DNA from: Treponema berlinense
Lineage (GTDB): Bacteria; Spirochaetota; Spirochaetia; Treponematales; Treponemataceae
DNA length: 64,000 bases
Assembly: GCF_900167025.1 (NCBI RefSeq)
Contig: NZ_FUXC01000003.1
Location: forward strand, 70,457-134,456
Direction of reading: 5' to 3'
In this document: in pieces, positions 62,159 through 64,000 of the stretch
How positions within the stretch are numbered: position 1 is the stretch's first letter
Layout: every line of letters starts with the position of its first letter
Notes under the pieces: generated by a model
Databases searched by the model: none
Seen by the model: only the letters and a program-made list of their open reading frames with translations
What the model was told of the DNA's origin: nothing
Made by a program: the position numbers and the translations under genes

Positions 62159-62312
62159 TTTTTTGCAAAAACATTCAAATTCTACTATAAAAGCGGCAAA
62201 TTTGCCTAATCTGTTGAATTTTCAAAATATAAGTGCTAAATTTATCAGAAGTTTAAAAACTAAAATTTTATAACTTTTCATATATATACATCCGTAAAAT
62301 TTGAGGTATTTG

Positions 62313-64000
62313 ATGGAACTTTCCAATGTTAAATTTTCTCCTGCATCGACTCCAATCCGTATTGGTATCGATGTTGGTTCTACAACTGTAAAAGTCGTTT
62401 GTCTTGATCAAAACGATAAAGTAATTTACGGCGATTATCAGCGCCATCGTGCGGATATCCGCAATACAATTATCACGGTTGTTACAAAGGCTCTGGAAGA
62501 AGTTGAAAAAAAACTGGGCGAAAACAATACTGTTTCTGTAAAAGTTACAGGTTCAGGCGGTCTTTCTGTTTCCCAGTGGCTTAATATTCCTTTTATTCAG
62601 GAAGTAGTTGCGGCTACAACTGCCGTAAAAAAACTTATTCCTCAGACTGACGTTGTAATCGAGCTTGGTGGCGAAGACGCAAAAATTACATATTTTACCG
62701 GCGGTGTTGAACAGCGCATGAACGGAACCTGTGCCGGCGGTACTGGAGCTTTTATCGACCAGATGGCAGCTTTGCTCGAAACCGACGCTCCCGGTCTTAA
62801 CAAGCTTGCGGCCGGTTACGAAACAATTTATCCGATTGCCGCCCGCTGCGGTGTTTTTGCAAAAACAGACGTTCAGCCGCTCATTAACGAAGGTGCCCGC
62901 CGCGAAGACATTGCCGCTTCGATTTTTCAGGCGGTTGTAAACCAGACTATTTCTGGTCTTGCCTGCGGTAAACCAATCCGCGGAAATGTAGCATTTTTAG
63001 GCGGACCTCTTCACTTTTTGGATCAGTTGCGTCAGCGCTTTATCGAAACCTTAAAGCTTACTCCGGAAGAGACAATCGTTCCTGAAGATTCTCAGCTTTT
63101 TGTTGCTGCCGGAGCCGCATATTCTGCCGAAAAAAAACTTTCCTGTGTAGGAGCAGAAACTCCAAAACAGTTTTTGACTATTGCCCAATTTAAGGACAGC
63201 CTTAAAAATCTCAATGGTGCGGAATTGAACGAAGTTCAGCGCCTTGAACCGCTTTTTAAGGACGAAGAGGATTTAAGAATTTTCCGTGAGCGTCATGCAA
63301 AGGACAAGGCAAAGCGCGGAAATCTTGCAGATGAACACGGTCCGTTATTTCTCGGTCTTGATGCCGGTTCAACTACAACAAAAGCCGTTCTCATCAACAA
63401 AAAAGGCGAAATCCTCTGGGATTTCTACGATGTAAATGCAGGAAATCCTGTCGAACTTGCTGTCCGCGTTTTAAAAACTCTTTATAAAATTTTGCCGAAA
63501 GACTGCTATATTGCGCGTTCTGTTTCGACAGGTTATGGCGAAGCGCTTTTCCAGGCGGCTCTCGGAGTTGATGCTGGCGAAGTAGAAACTATTACTCACT
63601 ATCGCGCCGCGGAATTCTTTGTTCCTGGAGTTGAATTTTTGCTCGACATTGGCGGTCAGGACATGAAGTGTCTGCGCATGAAAGACGGTGCAATCACTTC
63701 AATCCAGTTAAACGAAGCTTGTTCTGCCGGTTGTGGTTCATTCCTTGCAAATTTTGCAAATTCAATGAACCTCGACATAAAAGAATTTGCGCAAAAAGCT
63801 CTTCTTTCTAAAAAACCAGTCGACTTGGGTTCACGCTGTACTGTATTTATGAACAGCCGTGTAAAGCAGGCTCAGAAAGAAGGCGCTACAATCGATGATA
63901 TTTCTGCAGGACTTTCATATTCGGTAATCAAAAATGCGCTTTTTAAGGTTATAAAACTGCGCCGTGCCTCAGAAATCGGAAAAAAAGTTGTTGTTCAGGG
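62313..64000 (+). CDS. BadF/BadG/BcrA-type ATPase activator of acyl-CoA dehydratases, 3' end missing
   Basis: The open frame runs to the end of the window (562 complete codons). TTGAGG precedes the ATG by six bases. Two ASKHA ATPase domains are visible: [18 protein letters not shown] (about 17) with [14 protein letters not shown] and [13 protein letters not shown], and a second [19 protein letters not shown] (from about 350) with [14 protein letters not shown] and [16 protein letters not shown]. This is the long activator type linked to 2-hydroxyacyl-CoA dehydratases, of which these are only the first two domains. Substrate unknown; the rest lies outside. Confidence 0.9.
   Translation, partial: MELSNVKFSPASTPIRIGIDVGSTTVKVVCLDQNDKVIYGDYQRHRADIRNTIITVVTKALEEVEKKLGENNTVSVKVTGSGGLSVSQWLNIPFIQEVVAATTAVKKLIPQTDVVIELGGEDAKITYFTGGVEQRMNGTCAGGTGAFIDQMAALLETDAPGLNKLAAGYETIYPIAARCGVFAKTDVQPLINEGARREDIAASIFQAVVNQTISGLACGKPIRGNVAFLGGPLHFLDQLRQRFIETLKLTPEETIVPEDSQLFVAAGAAYSAEKKLSCVGAETPKQFLTIAQFKDSLKNLNGAELNEVQRLEPLFKDEEDLRIFRERHAKDKAKRGNLADEHGPLFLGLDAGSTTTKAVLINKKGEILWDFYDVNAGNPVELAVRVLKTLYKILPKDCYIARSVSTGYGEALFQAALGVDAGEVETITHYRAAEFFVPGVEFLLDIGGQDMKCLRMKDGAITSIQLNEACSAGCGSFLANFANSMNLDIKEFAQKALLSKKPVDLGSRCTVFMNSRVKQAQKEGATIDDISAGLSYSVIKNALFKVIKLRRASEIGKKVVVQ

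Noticed and set aside
1-64000. tRNA, rRNA, CRISPR arrays, transposases or phage genes
   Set aside because: No T-arm consensus, no regularly spaced direct repeats with spacers and no recombinase motif was seen on either strand.

Overview
The window is low-GC bacterial chromosome with the coding style of a host-associated or rumen-type Treponema (Spirochaetota). This is inferred from the protein set: spirochaete-only hypotheticals, a type III glutamine synthetase, acetate kinase plus pyruvate formate-lyase fermentation, secreted pectate lyases and long Glu-rich TPR proteins. No rRNA, tRNA, CRISPR array or intact transposase was seen, so the assignment is by inference only. Genes are dense and mostly housekeeping, with no prophage or defence island.

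Layout. 1-10.6 kb: a truncated AGCS amino-acid symporter, a DJ-1 protein, ackA, an OppA-like binding protein with a spirochaete hypothetical, thrS (no TGS domain), an envelope protein and a lipoprotein. 10.8-16.5 kb: a secreted helical protein, cysK behind a two-operator promoter, a MATE exporter, rnhA and pyrG. 16.7-21.2 kb: carB and carA. 21.4-25.6 kb: a nitrogen module, glnA (GSIII) and an amtB-PII fusion, each with an attenuator leader. 25.8-34.5 kb: a GH13 enzyme, a PflX-like radical SAM protein, a PTS EIIA, a lytic transglycosylase, pflA and a decayed gene. 34.7-43.1 kb: a two-catalytic-domain PL1-PL9 pectate lyase, pflB and a frameshifted PL1 lyase. 43.3-50 kb: trx, serC-serA, rhomboid-rex, an ACT protein, an envelope protein and a methyltransferase. 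50.3-64 kb: uvrC, a LamG/Fn3 protein, a TPR protein, an M24 peptidase, murJ, a class III cyclase, a coiled-coil membrane protein and the start of a large BadF/BcrA-type activase.

Physiology. PL1/PL9 lyases suggest growth on pectin, pflB/pflA/ackA give formate and acetate, Rex sites point to NADH control of serCA, and glnA plus amtB-PII handle ammonium.

Most notable non-coding content. (1) Three related families of 70-110 bp GC-rich intergenic repeats made of chained small hairpins, whose stems keep pairing while the sequence changes; one copy supplies the last 12 codons of carA. (2) Leaders of glnA and amtB with six-base loops (A at position 1, G at position 4) that overlap the 5' arms of terminators, the arrangement used by ANTAR antiterminators. 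(3) Palindromic operators at cysK, serC, glnA and pflA. (4) Single-base length changes in homopolymers that break two secreted-protein genes.
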